Source: Pycnococcus provasolii (Eukaryota; Chlorophyta; Pseudoscourfieldiophyceae; Pseudoscourfieldiales). From it: 64,000 nucleotides of DNA. The position numbers were made by a program, and so were the translations under genes. The stretch's first letter is position 1, and every line of letters begins with the position of its first letter. The stretch is from the NCBI GenBank assembly GCA_049487715.1, contig CP150552.1:558001-622000 (forward strand), written 5' to 3'. The notes below the pieces were generated by a model. That model worked only from the letters and a program-made list of their open reading frames with translations, made no database searches and was not told where the DNA came from. Shown piece after piece: positions 1 through 8,733 of this stretch.

Positions 1-398
1 AATAATAAAACTTCTACCAAATAGGCTGGTATCAACATAGTGGGAAAGAAAGAGCTCGTCTACATACTCTACTGTATTATGGGTATGTTTACGCATGTGG
101 CAAGTGACTTACCTTAGTGACATGTGAATACATACAGTATGTTACGTGCGGCGGAATTCATAGTACTACCGGTACGTGAATATGGCGGTGGACGTGACGA
201 GTGGAGTTTCTTCTCGAGGGGGAATGACCAGTCGAACTACATACCTTATGTTGGTAAACTTTAAGGTGGTTGGTTAGACGATCGACCGTTGGATTAAGCG
301 AAGTATGTTTTATATATAAAATTGCTTTGATTGAAAATGTTTCATCTTACCAAGGGTATAGGTTTTTTTAAAAGCCAATAATCAAATCAAGCAATCGT
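1..398. other. Non-coding flank, no gene seen
   Basis: AT-rich sequence downstream of the RWD-RING gene. I see no convincing open frame, repeat array or RNA gene here. It may hold the 3' UTR of the gene that ends at 399. Confidence 0.5.
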
Positions 399-1913
399 TC
401 ACAACCCCATGAGACTCGCCACCTCGTCCATCTCGCGCAGACGCTCCTGCCGCTTCGCCCAACGCGCCTCCAACTTCTCAGCGCTCTCGCTATACTTGTG
501 ATGGCGCACGGGCTGAGAACACACGTGGCACTTCTTGTCGAATGGCGGATTCATCATCCATTCCGCAAGGCACTTGTCGTGGTAATAATGGCCGCAAACG
601 AGACGGTCGATGCCGTAGTCCACGGCGACGGCAGGATCGTCGCGATCGGGCTTACCGTCCGCCGCAGACGCCGCGCGCACCGCCCCCGCAGGTCTCTTGC
701 CTGATCTCAGCGGTGTTTCGGGAAGCAGACTTTCGTTGCAAAGACGGCACGACGCGCCTGCCAATTGGCAAACGCAGTCACGCACCAAATACAATGCTAT
801 CTCGTGAAGGTGAGGCTGCGGTTCGCTTGTCGAGAGGCGCTCATATCGCCGCCTCTCCTCCTCCTGTGTTCGCTCATTGAGCTCGTGCACGAGCTTGGAC
901 GCCATCCGCGCGCTGCTGTCGCTCTGCATGGCACCCTTGCGCACCTTCTCGCTCGTTCCGGCACCCGCACGTCCCGTCGGCAGCCTGGCACTAAACGCCG
1001 CGGCAGTGCTGGAGCGACCTGGATCAGCCTTGAGCTCTGCGCGCGCCTTTGCCTGTGCGACCCAGCTGGTGACGAATTCCTGCGGAAAGTTGTGGTGCAA
1101 TGCAGTGATCGCGACAGGTTCGCCAGGATATCCAGGCGGTATGGAGAATAGAAATTCGCACCGATACTTTCCCGTCGACGCCATGATGCGCACGTCGCCT
1201 GTGGTGGCTGCCGCCTGCAGAAGCTTGCAGTTTGAGTTGATCCTCTTGAGGTCGGCAGGAAGATTTTTAAGCTCCTCGAATGCTGGCGCGAGTACGTTCG
1301 TGCGCGCAAATTCCGACGCGAACTTGATCGCGTGCAAGATAGCCTTTGGCGTCTTCTCGGCACGAGCTTTCTCGGCGAGCGCTGTGCACGCGCTCTGCAG
1401 CTTGTCACACGCGCCGTCGGATAGAGCGAGGCTTGTAATGTCAAACCGCGGGTCAGCCGTCTCCGGGTATCCTTCTGGTATCGTAGCCTTGAACAGGAAT
1501 CGTCGGTATTTACCTCCGTGGCTCATGTCCAGCTGCACATGAGTTGCAAAGCACGCTCTGAGTTCCGCGCAGTTATCAAATTTCACGTATTCTTTGATAT
1601 CGTCAAGTTCTTCTGTGACAGCTGGCGACGCCGGAATCGAGCTATTGAGAACATTGTCAGCCTTCCCATCATCAAGTCCTTCATCCGAAGCGACGATACG
1701 TTTCATTTGCTCTGAGATGGCTGATGCGAGGAGTAAGTCTTCTTGAGCGGCGGCGTGGAGCTGGGCACGATGAGCGAGTCGTGAGGCACGGCTGTGAGAG
1801 GCGGCGGCCGCGGCATCCAAGTCAGGAAGGGTCAGGTGCACCACGTCCCTCTTTTCGTGGTGGTGGTGGTGGTGGTGGTGCCCGCCACCGGACGACGACA
1901 TGTTTGTTGACAT
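399..1913 (-). CDS. RWD/RING-H2 finger E3 ubiquitin ligase-like protein
   Basis: Likely an E3 ubiquitin ligase of 504 residues. Two RWD-like modules (about residues 100-195 and 210-305) each contain a YP-x-x-P-type turn (YPETADP, YPGEPVA). A charged helical stretch follows, then a C-terminal RING-H2: C389-x2-C392, a roughly 47-residue loop, C440-x-H442-x2-H445-x2-C448, and C462-x2-C465. RWD plus RING is known from RNF14/RNF25-type ligases, where RWD mediates protein contacts and RING recruits E2. The ATG at 1913 is preferred over one 30 codons upstream because the extension is low-complexity and hydrophobic. The N-terminus carries eight consecutive His. CCCTAA-like motifs lie just upstream (about 2005-2032). 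Substrates cannot be inferred. Confidence 0.8.
   Translation of the reverse strand: MSTNMSSSGGGHHHHHHHHEKRDVVHLTLPDLDAAAAASHSRASRLAHRAQLHAAAQEDLLLASAISEQMKRIVASDEGLDDGKADNVLNSSIPASPAVTEELDDIKEYVKFDNCAELRACFATHVQLDMSHGGKYRRFLFKATIPEGYPETADPRFDITSLALSDGACDKLQSACTALAEKARAEKTPKAILHAIKFASEFARTNVLAPAFEELKNLPADLKRINSNCKLLQAAATTGDVRIMASTGKYRCEFLFSIPPGYPGEPVAITALHHNFPQEFVTSWVAQAKARAELKADPGRSSTAAAFSARLPTGRAGAGTSEKVRKGAMQSDSSARMASKLVHELNERTQEEERRRYERLSTSEPQPHLHEIALYLVRDCVCQLAGASCRLCNESLLPETPLRSGKRPAGAVRAASAADGKPDRDDPAVAVDYGIDRLVCGHYYHDKCLAEWMMNPPFDKKCHVCSQPVRHHKYSESAEKLEARWAKRQERLREMDEVASLMGL
1857..1880 (-). repeat. (CAC)8 trinucleotide run encoding eight histidines
   Basis: Eight identical His codons follow three glycines near the N-terminus of the RWD-RING protein. 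The pure codon run looks like a trinucleotide microsatellite inside the gene and resembles a natural octahistidine tag. Confidence 0.9.
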
Positions 1914-2169
1914 GGCGCGCCCGTGAAATGGAACAGAAAAAGAACAAAAAGGGGGCCACGTAGGACAGGACAGAACAGGACAGGTCGGGAAAGGAAATAT
2001 CAAATAACCCTAGCTAGTCCCTGGGAAACCCTAACCTTGATTTCAGGAGGGGGCTTCCCGTGTTCACTTGCCACGGTAAAGCTTTAATTATGTACACTTT
2101 TTAAATAAAATAAGGGTAGTAGGGTGCTGTGCGTGCTTTGCTTTCTTCATGAACTTTTACTGTTACATA

Positions 2170-3198
2170 TTATCCCCAACCACACTTGCCGTAGTAGCTC
2201 GACGGCTCGCACAGCTGGCAATAAATCAGCGAACGCTTCTCGTAGAAATGGCGCTGCTTCAAAGAAAAGGATGAGGACGTCTTCAAACGCCGGCCTGGAG
2301 GGAGGCGTTTCGGTGCAAGACTCAGCATATTGGCATTGGTGTCGTCGTCGTCGTCGTCGTCGTCGCTGTCGCTAGCTCTATCCTCGTCGTTGATTCCGCC
2401 GCTGCGCACGGATGAGAACACGAGCGCACCACATTGACAGCATCCACGCGTTACCCTCAATAGAAGAAGAGTACGCCAACCAAGACGTCGACGCTCGCGA
2501 TTTGCTAGCGCCATATTTGCATGCTGCAGGAAGTTCCCACACCTCACCAGACGAGATTTTTCTGCGAATTGCGCATAGCCGTCAGTTGTCCAACCGACGC
2601 GTAGCACGCTGTCGTCATCAACCTGGTCCATCAAAATGCCACGCTCCGCAGCTATGCGCGGGGCGATGCGCTTGCGCGCCATGCTTCTCCACAGGTCTTC
2701 GTCACGTGCAGCCGCCTTCCATGTTTTGCTGACGCAAGCTGACCTTGAGATGGCCTTTGCGCCTATACGCTCGAAGATGATTCGTACCATCGCCGGAGGC
2801 AGAACTTGCACAGGATCGACTTTTGGGCCTGCGTCATTTTTGTGTTGCGTCGCCAGTGCTTCCGCCGCCGCCGCCGCCTGCGTCGGACCTGAGACAAAGC
2901 TTCCTCCTTGGTAGCTCTTTGGATCGCACGCTGCGCACAGCGCGACCACAGGTCGACGATACGTCACCCTGTTCGCGGATGTTGCGGCCGACTTTGCGTT
3001 CCATGCCCCTGGCGCGTCCCACGAGTGGAATGTGGAGTAGCACGACGGACATGTGATTCTCGTTCGCACTTTGATGTTTCTGGCTGAAGTTTTCGCGTCT
3101 GCCGCCGACGACGTTGTTTGTTCTTGAGCGAACGAGTCCGCAGCGTGGTTTGCCGCGGGTGGCGCGCGCGTCGACGCGACGTCGACGACATCGCACAT
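2170..3198 (-). CDS. F-box protein with flanking cysteine-pair modules
   Basis: A 342-residue protein with a central F-box (about residues 128-175, PPAMVRIIFERIGAKAISRS and a following SKTWKAAA..DLW pattern). F-boxes bind Skp1 and recruit substrates to SCF ubiquitin ligases. On the N-terminal side is a CPSC...CAAC arrangement, and on the C-terminal side CCQCG and YCQLC, so it may have a split zinc-binding module. An acidic run of eight Asp (DNA (GTC)n at about 2340-2368) precedes the last Cys pair. No WD40, kelch or LRR substrate domain is visible. It starts at an ATG and lies next to the RWD-RING gene, so two ubiquitin-ligase-type genes are neighbours, probably by chance. Confidence 0.75.
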   Translation of the reverse strand: MCDVVDVASTRAPPAANHAADSFAQEQTTSSAADAKTSARNIKVRTRITCPSCYSTFHSWDAPGAWNAKSAATSANRVTYRRPVVALCAACDPKSYQGGSFVSGPTQAAAAAEALATQHKNDAGPKVDPVQVLPPAMVRIIFERIGAKAISRSACVSKTWKAAARDEDLWRSMARKRIAPRIAAERGILMDQVDDDSVLRVGWTTDGYAQFAEKSRLVRCGNFLQHANMALANRERRRLGWRTLLLLRVTRGCCQCGALVFSSVRSGGINDEDRASDSDDDDDDDDTNANMLSLAPKRLPPGRRLKTSSSFSLKQRHFYEKRSLIYCQLCEPSSYYGKCGWG

Positions 3199-4053
3199 AA
3201 TACAGTAGGACCAAGGAAAACGAGCGCCTTGACGTGAAAGGAGTCTCCTTAACTTAACGTGAACGAGTTCACGTTAAGAGGATGTCTTTTCTCGTGCGTC
3301 ACAAAATCACTCACGGGTGACCGAAGAGACTGACGTGTTTTGCCTTTTGTTTGTGGCGTGCGTGAGATCTGAAAGTATAAGCCACCATAGGCGTTGGTTT
3401 CCTGAATCGTTTGTGTTGCAAGAGGCAATCTTCCTACACACCTGACCAGTGACCACACCTGTCCTGACTGACCATCCATCACTCCATCAAGTGGTAAGGT
3501 TACCACGAAAAACAATAAAATAAAATTGTAACCTTGCAAATAGCCCAACCACCTCCACCGACCAGGTCCACCGATCACCGACCAGGTCCACCGCCCGAAT
3601 CCTTCCTCCCCAACCCCCAACCCCTCAGGTCAACCCCTCCCTTCCTACCCTAACCCCGAACCGAACTTCCCTAACCCTAACCCTAACCCTAACCCTAATT
3701 CTGAAACCCCTTGGGGTGGAAGCTCTTGCATCTCCTAATTATTTGCTAAAAGTCGGAGCTACAAGTCGGAGAGGTCGGCAACATCTTTGTTGGTCGGGGC
3801 TCCAGGTCGGTGGGGGAAGGGTGGGTGGCATGGGTGGATTCGCAGTTCGGTGGGATGGGTGGTGTAGTCGAGGAGGGGGAATGTCTCTAAAAAATGGGGG
3901 TTTCAGCTCTAGGCCCCCGGCCACCTTACCCCCCCGTGCTCGTCGTCCTCGTACCTTTAATCTCTCCCAGTTTAGTTTCAGGAGGGTGTTTGTTTGGATG
4001 CTTCTCGAATCTGTCAATATATTTTATTTTTTATTTGTTCTCTACGGGTAGAT
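3199..4053. promoter_or_regulatory. Intergenic 5' region shared by F-box and NudC-like genes
   Basis: Lies between the divergent F-box (-) and NudC-like (+) genes. It holds two near-identical copies of a 16-bp unit (CCGACCAGGTCCACCG, about 3556-3592) and a telomere-like array at 3669-3698. Small open frames here look like chance. It may act as a bidirectional promoter. Confidence 0.45.
3669..3698. repeat. Interstitial telomere-like array, 5 x CCCTAA
   Basis: Five perfect CCCTAA units in the divergent intergenic region upstream of the NudC-like gene. One of several such arrays at gene 5' flanks in this window. Confidence 0.95.
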
Positions 4054-4863
4054 ATGTCGTCCGAGGCTGCACCTGCTGCACCTGCTGCACCTGCTGACGT
4101 GTCTCATGAAGGTTCAGGGGTGTCGGCGGGTGGTGGTCGTCGTCGTTCGCCGGTTGCGAACCGTGAAGCTGCCGCCCGTCAATCAAAGTCGTGTGTTCGT
4201 ATGCTTGTTGATAAGGTTGACGCTTGGTTCTCGCAACTACGAACTCACGCGGAAACACGTATGGCGGCGTGGGAGAAAGAATATCGTGAAGAACAACAGA
4301 ATGAAGCGAAAGCTGAAGTTGATGAACCGAAAAATATTACCAACGCAACCATGGCTAGAGACGCGGAAGATGAGGGACTCACGGCTGTACTTGGCAAGGA
4401 TGGAACGCCGCAGATCATGAAAGAGACGGACTTTGGAGACAAACTCAAACACTACGAGTGGCACCAAAACGACACAGAAGTAACGGTCAAGGTACCCGTG
4501 CCAAAGGCAACCAAGGCAAAAGACGTCACGTTCGCAATCACAACCTCCAAGCTCAAACTCGACATCGCGACGCTCGAACGCCGACCGATGCTCGACGGTG
4601 AGCTGTGGGCAAAGGTGGAGGCTGACAACTCAATATGGACCTTCGACGACCTCGAAGACGACGACGAACGCAAGGATACGCACAAGGTGCTCACGCTGCT
4701 CATGACGAAGCTCAGGAAAACACAGGCGAAGATGCACTGGACGACGGTGGTGAAGGGCGAGCCAGAAATCGACACGAAGAAGTTTGGGCCAGCGATCATG
4801 CAGGTTAGTCCGGACAATCCGAACGATATCGCGAGCGTACTTGCAGACATCAACGAGCAGTAA
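4054..4863 (+). CDS. NudC/CS-domain co-chaperone-like protein
   Basis: A 269-residue protein. After a low-complexity Ala/Ser/Arg-rich N-terminus and a charged helical segment (about residues 50-110) comes a CS (p23-like) domain at about 128-225. It contains YEWHQNDTEVTVKVPVPK and the LDGELWAKVEADNSIWTFDD stretch typical of the NudC family. The tail (FGPAIMQVSPDNPNDIASVLADINEQ region) aligns in style with the end of NudC domains. NudC proteins work with Hsp90 and dynein/cytoskeletal clients in the cytosol. The start is the ATG at 4054 in TAGATATGTC. No intron is evident. It could be NUDC or NUDCD2 type; I do not choose. Confidence 0.8.
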   Translation: MSSEAAPAAPAAPADVSHEGSGVSAGGGRRRSPVANREAAARQSKSCVRMLVDKVDAWFSQLRTHAETRMAAWEKEYREEQQNEAKAEVDEPKNITNATMARDAEDEGLTAVLGKDGTPQIMKETDFGDKLKHYEWHQNDTEVTVKVPVPKATKAKDVTFAITTSKLKLDIATLERRPMLDGELWAKVEADNSIWTFDDLEDDDERKDTHKVLTLLMTKLRKTQAKMHWTTVVKGEPEIDTKKFGPAIMQVSPDNPNDIASVLADINEQ

Positions 4864-5183
4864 GTGCCTCGTGAGAGTGGCGGTGAGTGAGCTGTAAAAA
4901 AAGGAACTTTTCTTCTGAGTCCCACGTTGACAACGTTTGAACTTGTTTGAGTCGCGACAGCGGCCAACTCTTTATTGCGTGTGTGCGCAGGTGCAACGTA
5001 AAAATTTATAAAAGCTGATCAACGAATTGAGCACGTGCTCATTTAAACGTGAAGTTGACCCACGTCATTGACGCACACGCTCACTGGTTTTACTGCGGTC
5101 CGCTGTCTTGAAAGCACGTTCCGTCTCCACGCCTCGAGACGTGTGCCAAGGCGTGGCCCGCGGTGTTCTGCGTAACAGGACGT
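4864..5183. other. Convergent intergenic spacer
   Basis: Spacer between the 3' ends of the NudC-like (+) and EF-hand (-) genes. I see no further gene or repeat. Confidence 0.5.
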
Positions 5184-5681
5184 TTACTTCGAGGCTTCAA
5201 ACAGCTTAACGAACTCGTTGATGTCAAGCACGCCGTCGCCGTCGACGTCTGCTGCCGCAAGCAACGTTTCTATGTCAGTGTCGGTGGTGCCCTCCATCTT
5301 CTCGAAGAGAGACTTGAGCTCCTCAACTGTCATCTTGCCATCCTTGTCCTTGTCCGCCTGCCTGAACTGCGAGTACCTGTACATGAGGTCGTCACAGAAC
5401 TTAGCCGGCAGACCCTGCTTGAACTCATCCCACTTCTTCGCGTCCTTCGTGCTTCGTCCGTGCTTGTGCATTGACGCACGCAGCTCCTCGTCGTCGGCGG
5501 CCGACGCCGCGAACGAGCGCGCATAGAAAGCGCGCGGAACGGCCACCGCCACGACAGGCAACACGCACTGCGGCACGGTGGATGACGCAGGCACCACGGC
5601 GAAGGCGGCAGGCAAAAGGCCCTTGGAAACGAGGGACAGGCCCTTGGAGCGACGGGCGACACGGGAAACGAACGCGGACAT
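5184..5681 (-). CDS. Small EF-hand calcium-binding protein, probably mitochondrial
   Basis: A 165-residue protein with two EF-hands in the C-terminal half: loop 1 DKDKDGKMTVEE and loop 2 DVDGDGVLDINE. Both have the canonical acidic 1, 3, 5 and 12 positions and the central Gly, so both should bind Ca2+. The first 60 residues (MSAFVSRVARRSKGLSLVSK..., rich in Arg, Ser and Ala, few acids) look like an organelle, most likely mitochondrial, transit sequence. A charged segment (about 62-95) links it to the EF-hand pair. A soluble Ca2+ sensor or buffer is the natural reading; the partner is unknown. It starts at an ATG and has no visible intron. Confidence 0.8.
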   Translation of the reverse strand: MSAFVSRVARRSKGLSLVSKGLLPAAFAVVPASSTVPQCVLPVVAVAVPRAFYARSFAASAADDEELRASMHKHGRSTKDAKKWDEFKQGLPAKFCDDLMYRYSQFRQADKDKDGKMTVEELKSLFEKMEGTTDTDIETLLAAADVDGDGVLDINEFVKLFEASK

Positions 5682-6567
5682 GTCTGTGTGGGAGGACGTT
5701 TAGTTGGTATGGGAGCGTGCTGCAACAGCTTGCACTGGGTAGGGCAAGAAACAGCAACGAAACCTGACAACGAAGCTCGCGTAGGTTTGTAAGGTTAGTA
5801 TCACTACCAAATATCACACGAACCACGTTGCCACTACTACGAAGTAAAAAGTACTGATCGATCGCTACGATAATTATGGGCGGGTTGAGCCTTAAGCCTT
5901 GCTTCGATCGATAGAAAGCCACACTTGTACCTACTTGGGCAGATTGCAGAAGAGGGGCACCGCTCCCGCTGTCGTCTGTCGCCCACGGGCAACTGGGGTT
6001 TTGGCAACAACAGCAGGTCCAGACCACCCCCTTGGCCCTTGCAGCACTGCTTGAGGTCCCTGGAAGCAACAGTTAACCGGTATCCCCAAGAGCTTGTATG
6101 TACCACAACCTTGACCTTGTGTCGACCTAGGTGGAGACTGGCTGGGAAACTGTTCGGAGATCAAGCAAAGCGTGCAAAGCACGGGTCCCGACTCGCGTTC
6201 GACGGGGAGTCCCCTCCGCACCCCAGTTGCCAGTGGGGAGTGGATCGTACGTACCTTTTTACACGCGCATTCGTTGTGGGAACTAGGAACGGAGGAGCTT
6301 GTCAGCCACCTTGTAACACACATGTATGTCAGTCGCGAGCTTGTTCATAGTACTACGAATAACACTACCGCTCATGTGCTGAGACGCGTAAGTTAGGAGA
6401 CACAAGCATACTGCAGTCGCCGGTCGCAAACAACACGCGCATGTGGTGGTGGTACTGTATTTGGTCAAATTCACCATGTCACAAGTATGGTGAAAGTGAA
6501 TGATGTGAATGGACGACCGTTGGACAAACGAAAGTGCAACTTCATTACTAATGAGGGATCTCAGCTT
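5682..6567. other. Intergenic region, no supported gene
   Basis: Nearly 0.9 kb between the start of the EF-hand gene and the end of the PPP1R36-like gene. Overlapping open frames occur on both strands, but none shows a domain, signal or plausible composition, so I call none. Confidence 0.5.
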
Positions 6568-7893
6568 TCAGGCAAGCACCGCCGGCTCGCGGCTCGCCGC
6601 ATGCAGAACAGGCTGCTCGATTCGACGACGGTCCGCACCCTCCGCGCGGGCCAGCGCGCGACGAGCGCGCGGCGTCGATGCGAGGTCGCGGGGAAGCGCG
6701 GCGCGACGAACCGGAAGCAGCACGGGAAGCCTGACTTGAGTCGGCGTCAACGCGGCGGTGCGGCCAAGACGAGGCGAGGAGGCGGCGGAAGGCTTCGCGG
6801 CCAGACGTGGACTGCGCGCTGCCATCTCAACAGACGGCGAATCGCGCGGCGTGCCAACCTCAGATGGAGCCGGGGCGACGAACGCGGCGTCGTCTGCAGC
6901 CGCCTGCGTCGCCGCCAAGGCATCCGCCGCGCGCGCCGCCATCGCTCGCTGGAACACCTCCTTCGGCGTTGGCATGAGCTGCCGGAGAAGCGGTGTGCGC
7001 TGTGCCGCAAGTGCCGTCAATGGCTCGCTAAGGGTTGGCTTTTTTCGAACGTCCAAAATGAAGCGGCGCGAGCGAAGCACGTCCTCGTCCGTCTTGCGCG
7101 CGTACAGCTCCTTCAGCGGGATTCTGTCCACAATCATGGCGGACCTTGCCGCGTCTTCCTGTTGCCTCGCAGTGAGGTTGAAGGACGAACCGCGGAAGAT
7201 TCGCCCAAGCTCGCGCTCGATTTCGGCGTTATGCCGCTGGTCCACGAAAGCCTCCGCCATGGCGAGGTTCAGGAACCGGAGCAGCTCCTCCCAGAACATT
7301 CTCTCCTTTTGCGTGTCTTGGCTCAGGTCCTTGTTTCCCACAACCACGCGCGCATACGTCTCGCCAACGCAGTGGAGGTGGTAGTCCCGCTCCTCCGCGA
7401 TTTCCGAGCTTGACTTGCGGCCTGCCGTGTTGTCTGGAAATGCGCCAGCACCCTTTTCCATCTGTTCCTTCTCTCTTGCCTCCCTTCGCTGCGCCACCTC
7501 CGTGAGGAAGTGCGAAACGAGGTACATGAGCAGTGAAGACAGCAGGTTCGTGCACAAGTCCGTCTGGCAGAATCGCTTGAGTCTTGGCGGCATCGTCTCG
7601 TCCATCTGCCTCTCCACCTTCGTCTTGATACGTAGTAGGTCAAGCCGTGCCCCTCCTCCAAGTTGTGCTTTTTCTACGGATATGCGCCCACGCGTCGACC
7701 CACCCGGCGACGTCGCGCGGCCGTCACCTGGTCGGAACGACGCGCGGCTGGACGAAACTCCATGTCCTCCCATGGAGTCACCTATAGGCCTACTATTAGC
7801 GGCCACACCCACAGGAGGCGGCCCATCATCGCGCGCAAGGCCGAGCGACGACGACGCCGACGCCGGCGGAGCAGTGAAGGAGGCCTCGGCCAT
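6568..7893 (-). CDS. Probable PPP1R36-like (protein phosphatase 1 regulatory subunit 36 family) protein
   Basis: A 441-residue protein. The N-terminal 80 residues are Ser/Pro/Gly-rich. The folded core (about 85-295) is helical and contains RDYHLHCVGETYARVVVG, then ERMFWEELLRFLNLAMAEAF, IERELGRIFRGSSFNL and RTPLLRQLMPTPKEVF. The order and character of these blocks resemble the PPP1R36 family, linked to PP1 and to flagellate/ciliate cells. This assignment is from memory of the family pattern, not a search. The C-terminal 130 residues are Ala/Pro/Arg-rich and probably disordered. The ATG at 7893 is preferred because the longer frame runs upstream into a C19/G19 homopolymer. No intron is seen. 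Confidence 0.55.
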   Translation of the reverse strand: MAEASFTAPPASASSSLGLARDDGPPPVGVAANSRPIGDSMGGHGVSSSRASFRPGDGRATSPGGSTRGRISVEKAQLGGGARLDLLRIKTKVERQMDETMPPRLKRFCQTDLCTNLLSSLLMYLVSHFLTEVAQRREAREKEQMEKGAGAFPDNTAGRKSSSEIAEERDYHLHCVGETYARVVVGNKDLSQDTQKERMFWEELLRFLNLAMAEAFVDQRHNAEIERELGRIFRGSSFNLTARQQEDAARSAMIVDRIPLKELYARKTDEDVLRSRRFILDVRKKPTLSEPLTALAAQRTPLLRQLMPTPKEVFQRAMAARAADALAATQAAADDAAFVAPAPSEVGTPRDSPSVEMAARSPRLAAKPSAASSPRLGRTAALTPTQVRLPVLLPVRRAALPRDLASTPRARRALARAEGADRRRIEQPVLHAASREPAVLA

Positions 7894-8733
7894 TCTGATT
7901 CCTGCAGAAAAAGCCAAGCCGGCCGTTGGGGAAAAATTCCCGGCCTTAAAGTTTACCACGGATGGATTTCGGGTTGATTGGAGCAAATGGCCGATCAGAA
8001 TCCCCCCCCCCCCCCCCCCCGGATATCCTGGCACCCGCTAAACTTTAAGGTTAGTTGGTCGGAGGCCAGTTGTTGGGAAGCCAAGCCCGGACAGCCGGAG
8101 GGGTGGTCCCATAAAGGTTTAGAGTGGAATGATCTATCGTAACTTGGGTCGGGGAGGCCCGCGGGGGAGGGGAGCAGTGACCTACTGACCTGATCAGTGA
8201 CAGACAAGTTGCCCTTAAGTAGTTCTTACGCTTGGCAAGACAAGAACTTTGCATGGACCTGTTGCATGGTCGGTAAACGGGTAAAGTAGATACTGTAGTA
8301 GGAACCTAGACTAAGTACTGTACAGTATTGTCCAAGGAAACTGTTAACCTGGGCTTGCACGGCAAATCCGTACTGTACAGTTCATACCGTCCCACCCATA
8401 TGTAATAATGGTATACCTTTAGGTAGGTAAAGGTTTACGGTGTAGGGTGGTATCCAGACGGACGGATGCACCGTGTCTGTGGCTGTGACTGTGTGTGTGT
8501 GACTGTGTGTGTGTGTGACTCTGTGCGTGCAAGATCTGGCGCCTGCAAGGTGAGTTCAGGGCAATCTGAAGAACATCATCGTGGTTCCCTTGGCCTGGCA
8601 GCCTGGAGTCTTGACCACGCATACTGTACTGTGCACATCGTGTACACTAAAGTTCTTTTAGTTATTACAAAAAAGGATAGGAAACTTGACCCGGCCGGTA
8701 GGCATGTACAGATGCTGCGTCACAGCCCACAGC
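7894..8733. other. Intergenic region with homopolymer and GT microsatellite
   Basis: Contains the C19 homopolymer at 8002-8020 and an imperfect (GT)n microsatellite at about 8475-8530. No gene is supported. The stretch just before 8734 is the likely 3' UTR of the polycystin-like gene. Confidence 0.6.
8002..8020. repeat. Homopolymer of 19 C
   Basis: A perfect run of 19 cytosines immediately upstream of the PPP1R36-like gene. Such runs are prone to replication slippage and sequencing error. Confidence 0.95.

Noticed and set aside
1857-1880. Vector-derived His tag contamination
   Set aside because: It lies inside a full native-looking gene with intergenic sequence on both sides and no vector sequence.
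5837-6400. Several overlapping 60-210 codon frames
   Set aside because: No domain, signal, splice pattern or composition supports any of them.
8475-8530. tRNA or structured RNA in the GT-rich region
   Set aside because: Only dinucleotide repetition; no cloverleaf or conserved T-loop seen.
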